64,000 nucleotides of DNA, from NCBI GenBank assembly GCA_028583605.1, contig CM053331.1:39160283-39224282 (forward strand). Reading direction: 5' to 3'. Positions 22,601-35,090 of the stretch are shown in pieces. Within the stretch, counting starts at the first letter, position 1; each line of letters opens with the position of its first letter. The stretch comes from Dastarcus helophoroides. Lineage: Eukaryota; Arthropoda; Insecta; Coleoptera; Bothrideridae. The notes beneath the pieces were generated by a model, which made no database searches, had not been told where the DNA came from, and saw only the letters and a program-made list of their open reading frames with translations. The position numbers and the translations under genes are program-made.

Positions 22601-24420
22601 CTTTGGTAAACTTCAAAGTTTTTGAAAAGTTGAGGAAGCTTTTAAACTCTTGGAAAAGTTATTCAAAACTTGAGAAAGCTTTACGACACTTTTGAAAATT
22701 TCTAAACGCTTGACGAAGCTTCTAAAAACTTGTGGAAAATCTGAAAACCATTATGATTTTTTTTTAAATTTGAAGTCTTCAAAAGCCATCCCAATTCTCA
22801 AGCTCTTCAACTCTTTATAAGTTTCACGTTGGGAAAATTTTTCAAAACCGGGGAAGCTTAGATTATAAAAATGCTTGACGGAGAGTAAAGAATTAAAAAA
22901 TCTTCTAAAAACTCGGTGAAGTTTTTAAGACTAGGGGAAACTTCTAAAAACTTGGGGCAAGTTCTATAGACTTGGGGCAACTTCTAAAGACTTGGCACAA
23001 CTTCTAAAGACTTGGGGCAACTTCTAAAGACTTGGGGCAGCTTCTAATGACTTAATGCAATTTCTAAAGACTTGGGGCAACTTCTAGAGACTTCGGATAT
23101 CTTCTAGATACTTGAGACAGCTTCTGAAGACCGGTAGAAGTGTTTGATGATTTAATAAAGGTTTCGAAGTCCTAAGGAAGCTTGAAATTGTCGACCTAAG
23201 CTTTTAAAAGCTTCTAAAGACTTAAGGAGCTTTCCTACGCAATCTTTCAAAAACTTTTAAAAGCTTTGGTAAACTTCAAAGTTTTTAAAAAGTTGAGGAA
23301 GCTTCCAAACCCTTGGAGAAGTTACTCTAAACTTGAGAAAGCTTTACGACACTTTTGAAAACTTCTAGTAGCTTTACAAATCTTCTAAAAACTTGTGGAA
23401 GCTCTGAAGACTATTTTGAAAATTTTTTAAGAATTTAAAGTCTTCAAAAGTCATCCTTATTCTCAAACTCTTCAACTCCTTATAATTTTTCCGTTTGGGA
23501 ACATTTTTTAAAAGCAGGGCAGCTTATGAAAACGTAAGAGTGCTTCTGAAGACTTGACGAAGAGTCTAAAGAATTAAAAATTCCTCTAAAAACTCGGTGA
23601 AGTTTTTAAGATTTGGGGAAACTTGTTAAAACTTGGGACAACTTCTATAGACTTGGGGCAACTTCTAAAGACTTGGGGCACCTTCTAAAGACTTGGGGCA
23701 ACTTCTAAAGACTAGAGGCAACTTCTTTAGGCTTGGGGCAACTTCTTGAGACTTGGGGTATCTTCTAAGGACTTGGGGCAGCTTCTGAAGACCGGTAGAA
23801 GCGTCTGATGATTTAATAAAAGTTTTGAAGTCTTAAGAAGCTTGAAAATTTTGACCTAAGCTTTTAAAAGCTTCTGAAAATTTAAGGAGCTTTCCTGCTC
23901 GATCTTTTAGAAACTTTTGAAAGCTTTGGTAATCTTCAAAGTTTTTGAAAAGTTAAGGAAGCTTTTAAACCCTTGGAAAGGTTACCCAAAACTGGAGAAA
24001 GCTTTACGACACTTTTGAAAATTTCTAGAAGCTTTACAAATCTTCTAAAAATTTGTGAAAGATTTGAAGACTATTCTGAATTTTTTTTAAGAATCTAAAA
24101 TCTTCAAAAGTCATCCTTATACTTAAACTCTTCAACTCCTTATAAGTTTCCCATTGGGAAAGTTTTTCAAAACCAGGGAAGCTTATAAAAACGTAAACAT
24201 GTTTCTGAAAACTTGACCGAGAGTCTAAAGAATTGAGAAAACTTCTAAAAAGTTGGAGAAGTTTTTAAGACTTAGGGAAACTTCTAAAGACTTGGGGCAA
24301 CTTCTAATGACTTGGAGTAACTTCTTAAGACTTGGGGCAACTTCTTAAGATTTGGGGGAATTTCTAAAGACTTGGGGCAATTTCTAAAGACTTGGGGCAA
24401 CTTGTAAAAACTTGGGGATT
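19690..24420. repeat. ~660-bp higher-order satellite with internal 20-bp units
   Basis: The landmark GAAG(A/T)CCGGTAGAAGCGTTTG occurs seven times (about 19,841, 20,503, 21,185, 21,845, 22,465, 23,128, 23,789), at steps of 620-681 bp. Each unit contains a run of 4-8 copies of the 20-mer GACTTGGGGCAACTTCTAAA followed by a fixed, more unique segment (CCTACGCAATCTTTC, GGAAGCTTCCAAACCC, GTTTCCCGTTTGGGAAC). The unit length varies because the number of 20-mers varies. Intronic, in the 25.5-kb intron of the muscle gene. Confidence 0.93.
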
Positions 24421-24849
24421 TATTTGTTAATTTTGGTTTTATTTTAATTTAAATTTCTTTTGAAAATGTTGTCCATACAAACATTAGATTTTTTATTTGA
24501 AATATTCAACTTTTTTAACAATATTTTGCATTTTTTAATAATAACTTTTTTTGCGAAAGTTGAACTTTTTCCGGAAGTTTTTTGGAAATTACCCTTTTAT
24601 TTTCAAAACTTTTAAGTTTTGAGAAAAAGTTAAATGTTTCTTTGCAAAATTTGAGTTTTACTGAAAATTTAAACCAAAAATAATCTTCAAAATAACGACG
24701 TTATAACATTTCCAATTTTTTTTCCAGAAATTTCTAATTTTTAACCTCTAGATCGAAATGTTGATACTAAAAGTCTAAAAAGTTGTCTAAATATTTGATA
24801 TTGTTATGATTAACTCTGAAGCATTCTTTAATATTTATAACCAAACCGC
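24421..24849 (+). other. Intronic AT-rich sequence, nothing recognised
   Basis: T-rich sequence after the satellite; no supported feature. Confidence 0.5.
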
Positions 24850-25010
24850 TGAAATACAAATCTTGTCCCCTGAAACCAAGAAAGATTAAAAAACACAACA
24901 AAGGTTGCTCTAATGTGTGTTTTTTTCTAAACTTTTTAATCTTTCTTGGTTTCAGGAAACAATATTTGTATTTAAATTTTTGAAGATAACCAAAATGCCA
25001 CCAAAATTCA
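24850..25010. mobile_element. Foldback element, short copy
   Basis: Left arm ACAAATCTTGTCCCCTGAAACC through GGTTGCTCTAA, right arm CTTTCTTGGTTTCAGGAAAC and TTTTTGAAGATAACCAAAATG. The hammerhead-like centre is missing. Confidence 0.8.
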
Positions 25011-25545
25011 TACCATTACCAATAAATATAAAAAATTAAGTAATTTATTGTCATATTTGTTGCCTTTAGGAATTGTGAATTGAAAATAGTTTTTTTTACA
25101 TTCAAGAACCCACCTAATTGTTTAAATGTTGGGCCAAGTATAAAAAAAATGTTAAAAAAATTGCAAGATTATTTTAAGCTATGAAAAATTATGACTCAAT
25201 AATGAAAAAGTTTGAAAGTATTCATGAAAATAATACACTCTCCTACGCACTAAAGTGATGAAGTAAATATTTCTTAGCACAGAACATTCCTCACTAGATA
25301 TTTTTAGAATCATACGACTAAGTCTAAGTTTCAGCGCTCCTATAGCTGAAATTTCTTTGCAGTAGAAGACACTGCTCTATTACTAGCGTGCTAAAATATA
25401 TTCTCCTTCAAAAAAAATCTTACAATTCAATCGATTGACCTCTGATTTGATTATAAACTATTTGCGAACGTACATAATAAAAAAAAGTAAAAAAATTACT
25501 TTAATTTGTATTTGACATTTCCAACCATTACTTCGTGGAATTCTT
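25011..25545 (+). other. Intronic AT-rich sequence, nothing recognised
   Basis: No supported feature. Confidence 0.5.
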
Positions 25546-25752
25546 TAATATTCATTACTATTAAACTTCATAAACAATTAAAAAAACAAAAGATATTAAA
25601 AGTTCAACAATGTTTCGATAAATATTTGCTAACACAGGACCAGGTTTCGCATTACCTGGTGCGGTGTTAGCAAATATTTGTCGAAACATTGTGGAATTTT
25701 TAATATCTTTTATTTTTTAATCGTTAATAAAGTTTAATAGTTATTAATTTAT
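25546..25752. mobile_element. Unrelated ~205-bp foldback element with ~90-bp arms
   Basis: Arms pair almost end to end: ACTATTAAACTTCATAAAC against the complement of TTAATAAAGTTTAATAGT, and AATGTTTCGATAAATATTTG against CAAATATTTGTCGAAACATT. The loop contains ACCAGGTTTCGCATTACCTGGT, itself part-palindromic. No coding sequence. A MITE-like foldback is the likely nature; target duplications could not be defined with confidence. Confidence 0.75.
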
Positions 25753-26780
25753 ATTTTTCAGGAAAAACGAATAATGAATCCAAACTTCATAAATTAGGTC
25801 AAAAAAAATACTTAATAACGCTTTACTGCTTTAAAAACATCGTTTGTATTCAAAGGTCAGCTGGCTTGAAATTCTGGAAAATAATTCCTGTGGACAGAAT
25901 GCAATTGCGTCTCCCTGATTTATTAATATACGTAAGCCGAATATCAAAGCTGTTTGGTGTTTTTCCAAAATAACATAAAATTTATTACATCGGCTTTTCC
26001 GGTCACCTTATCGACGCGCAAATGTCGCGAATAATCATCGAAGTGCAATTCCTTGTTGCTAGTTTGAAAATAAAAGCTGTTTTCGAGCGAATTTCTGGTC
26101 GACAAAAAAAAAAGTAAAACGGTGTCGTGGTATATTTAGATTAATGCGAATACATAGCTTTGGATTTGAGCGGTGTACTGACTCACCTGCTGAATCCCGA
26201 TCTAATATTAGAGCGAATTGTCGAGATTCTTAGTCGAATTGTTATAAAAAGCATCGAAAATTAGAAACTGTGAATGTAACGTGTAATTGGGGACATTCTT
26301 TCATTTGGGGGCCATTACTGGGGCTCGTAATGACTTGATGGAAAATTCGGGGGCCTCTCCAAAATTTTCAAGGAAGACTGATAAAATGGAAAACAATACG
26401 AGAGTTAAAAAACCCAAACTTATCTGGGTTTTTTTATCTTAGTAAAAAAATCCTTTGAAAAATTAAAACTTTGAATTAGGGGCATATAAGCAACTCAAGG
26501 AGATTGTTAATATTCCTAGTCGCTTTAATCAGCTGTCAAATTAATGAAAATACAGACTAAAGTACCGAAAAATTCTAAAATAAATTCACAGTGTCTACGA
26601 TTTAACAAAAATTGAATCACTTTTAAGAAATGTGGAACTTTTTTACTAGATGATGTGAGGAGTTAATGGTTAAATTAACAAAATCAAAATTCACTTGAAA
26701 CAAGTCTATAATGTGTGGCGTTAGCAAATCCTTTAAAAGTATCCATTAATTCGTTAAGAAATTGCAAAGTTTTCATCATA
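25753..26780 (+). other. Intronic unique sequence, nothing recognised
   Basis: Somewhat more complex base composition than its surroundings, but no coding, RNA or repeat signal that I can support. Confidence 0.5.
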
Positions 26781-26784
26781 AGGT

Positions 26785-27255
26785 TCACAAGATCAGAAAT
26801 CACCATTAAAGTAATTTCAAGATCAGAAATCACCGTTAAAGTGATGATTTCAAGATCAGAAATCACCATTAAAGTGATTTCAAGACCAGAAATCACCATT
26901 AAAGTGATGATTTCAAGAGCAGAAATCACCCTTAAAGTAATTTCAAGATCATAAATTACGATTAAAGTGATTTCAAGATCAGCAATCACCATTAAAGTAA
27001 TGATTTCAAGATCAGAAATCACCATTAAGGTGATTTCAAGATCATAAATCATCATTAAAGTGATTTCAAGATCAGAAATCACCATTAAAGTGATTTCAAG
27101 ATCAGAAATCACCATTAAAGTGATTTCAAGATCAGAAATCACCATTAAAGTGATTTCAAGATCAGAAATCGCCCCATTAAAGTGATTTCAAGATCAGAAA
27201 TCACCATTAAAGTGATTTCAAGATCAGAAATCACCATTAAAGTGATTTTTGTTCT
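26785..27255. repeat. 30-bp minisatellite built on a GTGATTTC...GAAATCAC stem-loop
   Basis: About 15 units of GTGATTTCAAGATCAGAAAT plus CACCATTAAA, with 3-bp variants that add GAT. Each unit holds a perfect 8-bp inverted repeat (GTGATTTC and GAAATCAC) around a 7-base loop AAGATCA. The box GATCAGAAATCAC then recurs, at much longer spacing, through the next 22 kb, so this cluster may be the simplest member or the seed of that satellite family. The repetitive minus-strand frame (ISDLEITLMV) is an artefact. Confidence 0.9.
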
Positions 27256-27559
27256 TGTGAACCGCATCGTGAAAACTTGTTCGTGCATTAAGAGTTATTT
27301 TTATTTTCATTTAACAGATAAATAAATAAATTTCAATATTTTGGCCCTTATTAATCGTTTGGAGTCCGAAAGTGAAAAAAAATTGTTATAATTTCTAGAA
27401 CATTGATATAGAAGCGAAACTAGTTCCTGGACCTTCCTGATTGGGTATAAATCGACTGAGTGGTAAAGCGAAAGTTGTAAATTACTTGAAAGAATTCCAT
27501 TTAAGATTATTAACATTCTGAAAGTTTGTCGGATATTAAAGATTGGTTGAGGAATAACT
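27256..27559 (+). other. Intronic sequence, nothing recognised
   Basis: Short unique segment between two arrays. Confidence 0.5.
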
Positions 27560-30420
27560 AGATAAGCAAAATTTGTCCAAGGAGATCAGAAATCACTTGA
27601 GAGAGCCTCACAGCTTATTAACTATTATTATAAAAAAACTGAAACACAAAATTGTCCCCTGAAACCAAGAAAGGTTTAAGAACACAACAAAGGTTGCTTT
27701 AACGCGTTTCGATAGCCAAGCTATCATCTTCAAAGAGATACTCAAGATGATCAAGGACCAGTCAGTTCCACCGAAAATAAAAACTATTATTATAACATTG
27801 TTAATAATTTTTGCGGTGTTTTTTAGCTTATTATTTCACACAGAAGCAATTAGGTGGTTAAACCGCAATTAACGGGCTCAGAAATCACCTAGAAGAGGGC
27901 CCTATTACTTCACACATTTTATGGTGACACTGTTAGACAATTGTTTGTCTTTTGGTGGCTGTTTGTGTCTTTTTGTGGTTGCTTGTGGCTTTATATGATT
28001 AAAAGGTGGTAAAATTTTCAAAATGCTATCACTAGGATCAGAAATCACTTGAGAGGGCCACACTGTCTATTAAATTTTACTCTAACATTGTTAAATAGCT
28101 AGTCCAGCTTTTTTTAATCTTCTTTATTTGCAAACAAGCAATTAGGTCGTTGAAACGCGATCAACGGACTCTTTTTTGAATCTCCTAATTCTCAAAGTAG
28201 CAATTAGGTGGTCGAAACGCCATTTACAGTCTCAGAAATCACCCGGAAGAACCCTATTATTTGCAACATTCCATTATGGCTTTATTAGACAATTTTTTGT
28301 CCTTTTGTTGTTGTTTGTGTCTTTTTGTGTGGTGGAAAAGTAACAACAGGTTTAAATTGCGATCACTAGGATCAGAAATCACTTGAGAGAGCCCCAGTGT
28401 TTGTTAAATTTTACCATAACATTGTTAAATAATTTTTGCAGTTTTTTAATCTTCTCAATTTGCAAAGAAGCAATTAGGTCGTTGAAACGCGATCAACAGA
28501 CTCAGAAATCACCTAAAAGAGGGTCCTATTACTTCTCACATTTCATGGTGACACTATTAGACAATTGTTGGTCTTTTGGTGGCTGTTTGTGTCTTTTTCT
28601 GGTTGCTTGTGGCTTTATATGATTGAAAGGTGGTAAAATTTTTAAAATGCTATCACTAGGATCAGAAATCACTTGAGAGGGCCACACTGTCTATTAAATT
28701 TTACTATAACATTGTTAAATAGTTAGTCCAGTTTTTTTAATCTTCTTTATTTGCAAATAAGCAATTAGGTCGTTGAAACGCGATCAACGGACTCTTTTTT
28801 GAATCTCCCTAATTCTCAAAGTAGCAATTAGGTGGTCGAAACGCGATTTACAGTCTCAGAAATCACCCGGAAGAACCCTATTATTTGCAACGTTCCATTA
28901 TGACTTAACAGATAATTTTTTGTCCTTTTGTTGTTGTTTGTGTCTTTTTGTGTGGTGGAAAAGTAACAACAGGTTTAAATGGCGATCACTAGGATCAGAA
29001 ATCACTTGAGAGAGCCCCAGTGTTTGTTAAATTTTACCATAACATTGTTAAATAATTTTTGCAGTTTTTTAATCATCTTAATTTGCAAAGAAGCAATTAG
29101 GTCGTTGAAACGCGATCAACAGACTCAGAAATCACCTAAAAGAGGGTCCTATTACTTCTCACATTTCATGGTGACACTATTAGACAATTGTTGGTATTTT
29201 GGTGGCTGTTTGTGTCTTTTTCTGGTTGCTTGTGGCTTTATATGATTAAAAGGTGGTAAAATTTTTAAAATGCTATCACTAGGATCAGAAATCACTTGAG
29301 AGGGCCACACTGTCTATTAAATTTTACTATAACATTGTTAAATAGTTAGTCCAGTTTTTTTAATCTTCTTTATTTGCAAATAAGCAATTAGGTCGTTGAA
29401 ACGCGATCAACGGACTCTTTTTTGAATCTCCCTAACTCTCAAAGTAGCAATTAGGTGGTCGAAACGCGATTTACAGTCTCAGAAATCACCCGGAAGAACC
29501 CTATTATTTGCAACATTCCATTATGGCTTTATTAGACAATTTTTTGTCTTTTTGTTGTTGTTTGTGTCTTTTTGTGTGGTGGAAAAGTAACAACAGGTTT
29601 AAATTGCGGTCACTAGGATCAGAAATCACTTGAGAGAGCCCCACTGTTTGTTAAATTTTACCATAACATTGTTAAATAATTTTTGCAGTTTTTTAATCTT
29701 CTCAATTTGCAAAGAAGCAATTAGGTCGTTGAAACGCGATCAACAGACTCAGAAATCACCTAAAAGAGGGTCCTATTACTTCTCACATTTCATGGTGACA
29801 CTATTAGACAATTTTTTGTCTTTTGGCGGCTGTTTGTGTCTTTTTGTGTTTGCTTGTGGCTTTATATGGTTAAAGGATGGTAAAATTTTCAAAATGCTGT
29901 CACTAGGATCAGAAATCACTTGAGAGGGCCACACTGTCTATTAAATTTTACTATAACATTGTTAAATAGTTAGTCCAGTTTTTTTAATCTTCTTTTTTTG
30001 CAAATAAGCAATTAGGTCGTTGAAACGCGATCAACGGACTCTTTTTTGAATCTCCCTAATTCTCAAAGTAGCAATTAGGTGGTCGAAACGCGATTTACAG
30101 TCTCAGAAATCACCCGGAAGAACCCTTTTATTTGCAACATTCCATTATGGCTTTATTAGACAATTTTTTGTCCTTTTGTTGTTGTTTGTGTCTTTTTGTG
30201 TGGTGGAAAAGTAACAACAGGTTTAAATTGCGGTCACTAGGATCAGAAATCACTTGAGAGAGCCCCAGTGTTTGTTAAATTTTAGTAAAACATTGCTAAA
30301 TAATTTTTGCAGTTTTTTAATCTTCTCAATTTGCCAAGAAGCAATTAAGTCGTTGAAACTCGATCAACAGACTCAGAAATCACTCAGAAGAGTCCTAAAC
30401 CCTATTATTTCTAACAATCC
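27560..30420. repeat. GATCAGAAATCAC satellite, 624-bp higher-order form
   Basis: Boxes TCAGAAATCAC fall at about 27,879, 28,038, 28,231, 28,370, 28,502, 28,663, 28,856 and so on: four unequal monomers (roughly 131, 162, 193 and 138 bp) make a 624-bp unit, repeated about four times. Each monomer continues into a variable AT-rich part and most contain GGTCGTTGAAACGCGATCAA or GGTGGTCGAAACGC. Copies of the 624-bp unit are nearly identical. A foldback copy (27,637-27,777) sits at the left edge. Open frames repeated once per unit have no domain. Confidence 0.92.
27637..27777 (-). mobile_element. Foldback element copy with hammerhead-like core
   Basis: Reads AAATTGTCCCCTGAAACC, then TTAACGCGTTTCGATAGCC, AAGCTATCATCTTCAAAGAG and GGACCAGTCAGTTCCACC. 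On the minus strand: CUCU, UUGAAGA, one extra U, stem GAUAGC/GCUAUC, GAAAC, GCGUU; the family form then reads AGAG, but this copy reads AAAG. Compared with the 52.6-kb copy (GGUAGC/GCUACC), stem II shows one compensatory base-pair change. Confidence 0.65.
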
Positions 30421-33400
30421 ATTATAGCATTATTAATTTTTTGTTCTTTGGTGATTGTTTGAGTCTTTTTGCGATTGTTTCTCTCTTTTTGTACTTCTTT
30501 GTGGCTTTATATGGTTGAAAAGTGGCAAAATTTTCAAAAGGTGGTCACTAAGGTCAGAAATCACTTGAGCGAGTCTCACTCTCCATTAAATTTTACTATA
30601 ACATTGATAAATAGTGTTTTTTGAATCTCCTTGATTTGCAAAGAAGCAATTAGGTGATCGAAACGCAATCAACCGACTCAGAAATCACCAAGAAGAACCC
30701 TAATATTTTTAACAATCCATTTGGACATTATTACACAAATTTTTATCTTTCTGTGATTGTATCTTTTTGTGTTTTTTTTTTTTGGCTTTATGAGTCCGAA
30801 AAGGGGCAAAATGTTTAAAATGCAATCACTAGGGTCAGAAATCATTAGAGAGGTCTTCACCGTCTGAATTGTTAAATAATTTTTGCAATTTCTTTAATCT
30901 TCTCTGCTACTTCTTCGCAGATATGCCATCCGAGCTGTGACGTCATTTTCGGTCGGGAATCCATCTTACACAACTACTATATTCACATTGAAATTCCTTC
31001 AATTCCTTCAAAGAAGGATTCAAATGATCGAAACACATCAGCAAGATCAGAAACCACTTGGAAGAGCCCCTTTGATAGTAACATTTCATTTTGGCATTAT
31101 TAAAGAATTTTAACTCTTTTTAGAATTACTTGAATGGTTAAAATATAACGAATGCTATTAGCAGGATCAAAAATCACTTGATAGATCCTCCCCCCCCCCC
31201 CCATCTGTTAAATTCTATGATAACAATATTAAATTATTGTTACCATGTTTTAATCTCTTTGATAAGAAAACAAGGATTTGGGTGATCTAAACAGGATCAG
31301 CAAGATCAGAAATCACTTGTAAAAACCTCATTACTTATAACAGTCCATTACGACATTTCTTGACAACTTCGTTATGTCGTTATTATAGTATTTTAACAAT
31401 TTTTAGAATAACCTGATTGGTTTAAATATAACGAATGATGTTAACAGGATCAGAAAACAATTGAAAGAACCCTTCCTAACTCACAAATTCTATGACGCCA
31501 TTATTAAAATATTTTTGCAGTATTTTAATCTTGTTGATTAAAAAAGAGCAATCAAGTGGTCGAAACGTGATCAGCAAGATCAGAAATCACTTGTAAAAAC
31601 CTCATTACTTATAACAGTCCATTACGACATTTTTTGGCAACTTCGTTATTAAAGTATTTTAACAATTTTTAGAATAACCTGATTGGTTTAAATATAACGA
31701 ATGCTATTAACAGGATCAGAAAACAATTAAAAGAACCCTTCCTACCTCACAAATTCTATGACGCCATTATTAAAATATTTTTGCAGTATTTTAATCTTGT
31801 TGATTAAAAAAAAAGCAATCAAGTGGTCGAACGTGATCAGCAAGATCAGAAATTTCTTGTGAAGACCCCAGTACTTGTAACATTTTATAATAACATTACC
31901 AGACAATTTTGATAATTTCTAGCATTATCTGATTGTTGAAAGTGTGGCAAAATTATTAAAATGCAACCAACAAGATCCGAAATCACTTGAAGGAGCCTCA
32001 ATACCAGTGTTGAATAATTTATAAAATTTTCAAAACTCTTCGATTCGTAAAGAAGGAGTTATATGATCGAAACACGATCAACAAGATCAGAAATCACTTG
32101 GAAGATCCCCTTTGCTAATAACATTTTGTTATGTCGTTATTATAGTATTTTAACAATTTTTAGAATAACCTGATTGGTTTAAATATAACGAATGATGTTA
32201 ACAGGATCATAAATTACTTAAAAGAACCCCCTCCCTCCTGTTAAATTATATGATAACATTATTAAATGATTTTTAGAGTATTTTAATCTCCTTGATAAGA
32301 AAACAAGCAATTATATGGTTGAAAAGCGATCAGAAAGATCAAAAATCACTTGTAAAAACCTCATTACTTGTAACATTCCATTATGACATTATTCGACGAT
32401 TTTGATAATTTCTAGAATCACCTGATTCAATCAGGATCAGGCTGATCGTTGAAAATGTGGCAAAATAATTAAAATGCAACCACCGAGCTCAGAAATTATT
32501 TAGATAGCCTCAATACCCGTAAAATTCTATTACAACAGTGTTGAATAATTTATAAATTTTTTGTAACTCTTCGATTGGTAAAGAAAAAATAAAATGGTCG
32601 AAACACGATCAGCAAGATCAGAAATCACTTGGAAGAGCCCCATTGCTGGTAACATTTTGTTATGTCATTATTAAACAATTTTAATGATTTTTAGAATTAC
32701 CTGATTGATTAAAATATAACAAATGCTATTAGCAGGATCAGAAATCACTTGAAAGGACCCTTCTACTTCTTAAATTTATGACAAGATTATTACCTGATTG
32801 ATTAAAATATAGAAAAATTTTTAAAATGCGAATAACAGGATCAGAAATCTTTTGAAGGAGCCCCTCAACCTGTTAGATTCGGTAACAACTTTATTAAATT
32901 ATTTCTACAGTATTTTAATCTCCTTGATTAGAAAACAAGCAATTAGGTGGTCGAAACGCTATCAACAAGATCAGAAATCGCTTGTAAAAACGTTATTACT
33001 TGTAACATTCCATTATGATATTATTTGACAATTTTGTTATGTTGTTATTAAGGAATTTTAATGATTTTTAGAATTACCTGATTAGTTAAAATATAACGAA
33101 TGCGATTAACAGGATCAGAAATCACTTAAAAGAATTCCCCTACCTGGTAAATTCTATGATAATATTACTAAACTATTTTTAGAGTATTTTAATCTCCTTG
33201 ATTGGAAAATAAGCAATTAGGTGGTTGAAACGCTATCAGCAAGATCAAAAATCACTTATATAACTGCATTACTTGTAACATTCCATTATGACATTATTCG
33301 ACAATTTTTATAATTTCTAGAATCACCTGATTGTTGAAAATGTGGCAAAATTTTTAAAATGCAACCAACAAGGTCAGAAATCACTTGAGAGAGTCTCAAT

Positions 33401-35090
33401 ACCCGTAAAATTCTATTATAACAGTGTTGAATGACTTATAAAATTTTTGTAACTCTTCAATTGGTAAAAAAGAAATAAAATGGTCTAAACACGATCAGCA
33501 AGATCAGAAATCACTTGGAAGAGCCGCATTGCTGCTCATAACTTTTCGTTATGTTATTATTAAAGAATTTTAACTCTTTTGACTTATCTAATTGGTTAAA
33601 ATATAACAAATACTCATAACGGGATCAGAAATCACTTGAAAGACTCCCCCTTCATCTGTTTAATTCTATGAGAACATTATTTAATTATTGTTAAAGTACT
33701 TTAATCTTCTTGATAAGAAAACAAGAAATTAAGTGGTCAAAACGCGATCAGCAAGATCAGAAAACACTTGTGAAAACCTTATTACTTGTAACATTCCATT
33801 ATGACATTATTCGACGATTTTGATAATTTCTAGAATCACCTGATTGTTAAAAATGTGGCAAAATTATTAAAATGCAATCAACAAGCTCAGAAATTACTTA
33901 GATAGCCGCACTACCTGTAAAATTCTGTTATAACAGTATTAAATAATTTATAAAATTGTTGCAACTCTTTAACTGGTAGAGAAGAAATAAAATGGTCTAA
34001 ATACGATCAGCAAGATCAGAAATCACTTGGAAGAGCCTCATGATGGTCGAAACGCTATCAGCAAGATCAGAAATCGCTTGTAAAAACCTTATTACTTGTA
34101 ACATTCTCTCATAATATTACTAGAAAATTTTAATAATTTCTAGAATCACCTGATTATTGAAAATGTGGCAAAATTTTTAAAATACAACCAACAAGATCAG
34201 AAATCACTTGATAGAGCCTCAATACCCGTAAAATTCTATTTGGTTAAATAATTTATACAATTTTTGTAACTCTTTGATTGGTAAAGAAGAAATAAAATGG
34301 TCGAAGCACGATCAGCAAGATCAGAAATCACTTAGAAGGACCCCATTGCTGGCAACAGGTTGTTATGTCATAACTAACAATTTTTGAATAACGTGATTAG
34401 TTAATTAATTAGTTAATTAGTTATGATTATAACAAATAAGATTGATAGGATCAGAAATCACTTAAAAGGGCTCTCCTATTGATTAAATTCTATAATAACA
34501 TTAATGAACTATTTTTACTGTATTTTAGTCCCCCGAGTTGACAAATAAGCAATTAGGTGATCGAAACGTCTTCAGCAAGATCAGAAATCGCTTGCAAAGA
34601 CTCCAGCAAACACTCCATAACAACATTACTAAACAATTTTGATAATTTCTAGAATTACCTGATTGTTGAAAATATGGCACAATGATTAAAATGCCAACCA
34701 CCAACAACAAAAGCCAAATACTAACAAGCTCAGAAATCACTTAAGAGAGCCTCAGTATTCATAAAATTCTATTATGACAGTGTTGAATAATTTATAAATT
34801 ATTTGAAACTCTTCGATTAGTAAAGAACGAATTAAATGATAGAAACACGATCAGCAAGATCAGAAATCACTTAGAAAAGCCTCTTTGCTGGTAACATTTC
34901 TTTATGCCATTATTAAAGAATTTAAATGATTTTTAGGATTACCTGATTGGTTAAAATATAAAGAAATTTTCAAAATGCGATTAACAGGATCAGAAATCTT
35001 TTGAAGGAGCGCCTCGACCTGTTAGATTGTGTAACAACATTATTAAATTATTTTTACAGTATTTTAATCCCACTGATTAGAAAACCAGCA
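30421..35090. repeat. GATCAGAAATCAC satellite, diverged monomers
   Basis: The box recurs every ~120-200 bp with context CGATCAGCAAGATCAGAAAT, followed by AT-rich monomer bodies that share TCCATTATGACATTATT and TTTCTAGAATCACCTGATTG. Pairs of monomers alternate, but divergence is higher than in the flanking arrays. A run of 12 C at about 31,189 is the only notable GC-pure stretch. No credible gene. Confidence 0.88.

Noticed and set aside
26684..27145. 153-codon minus-strand frame with ISDLEITLMV repeats
   Set aside because: It follows from a 30-bp repeat without stops; no start context, no domain.
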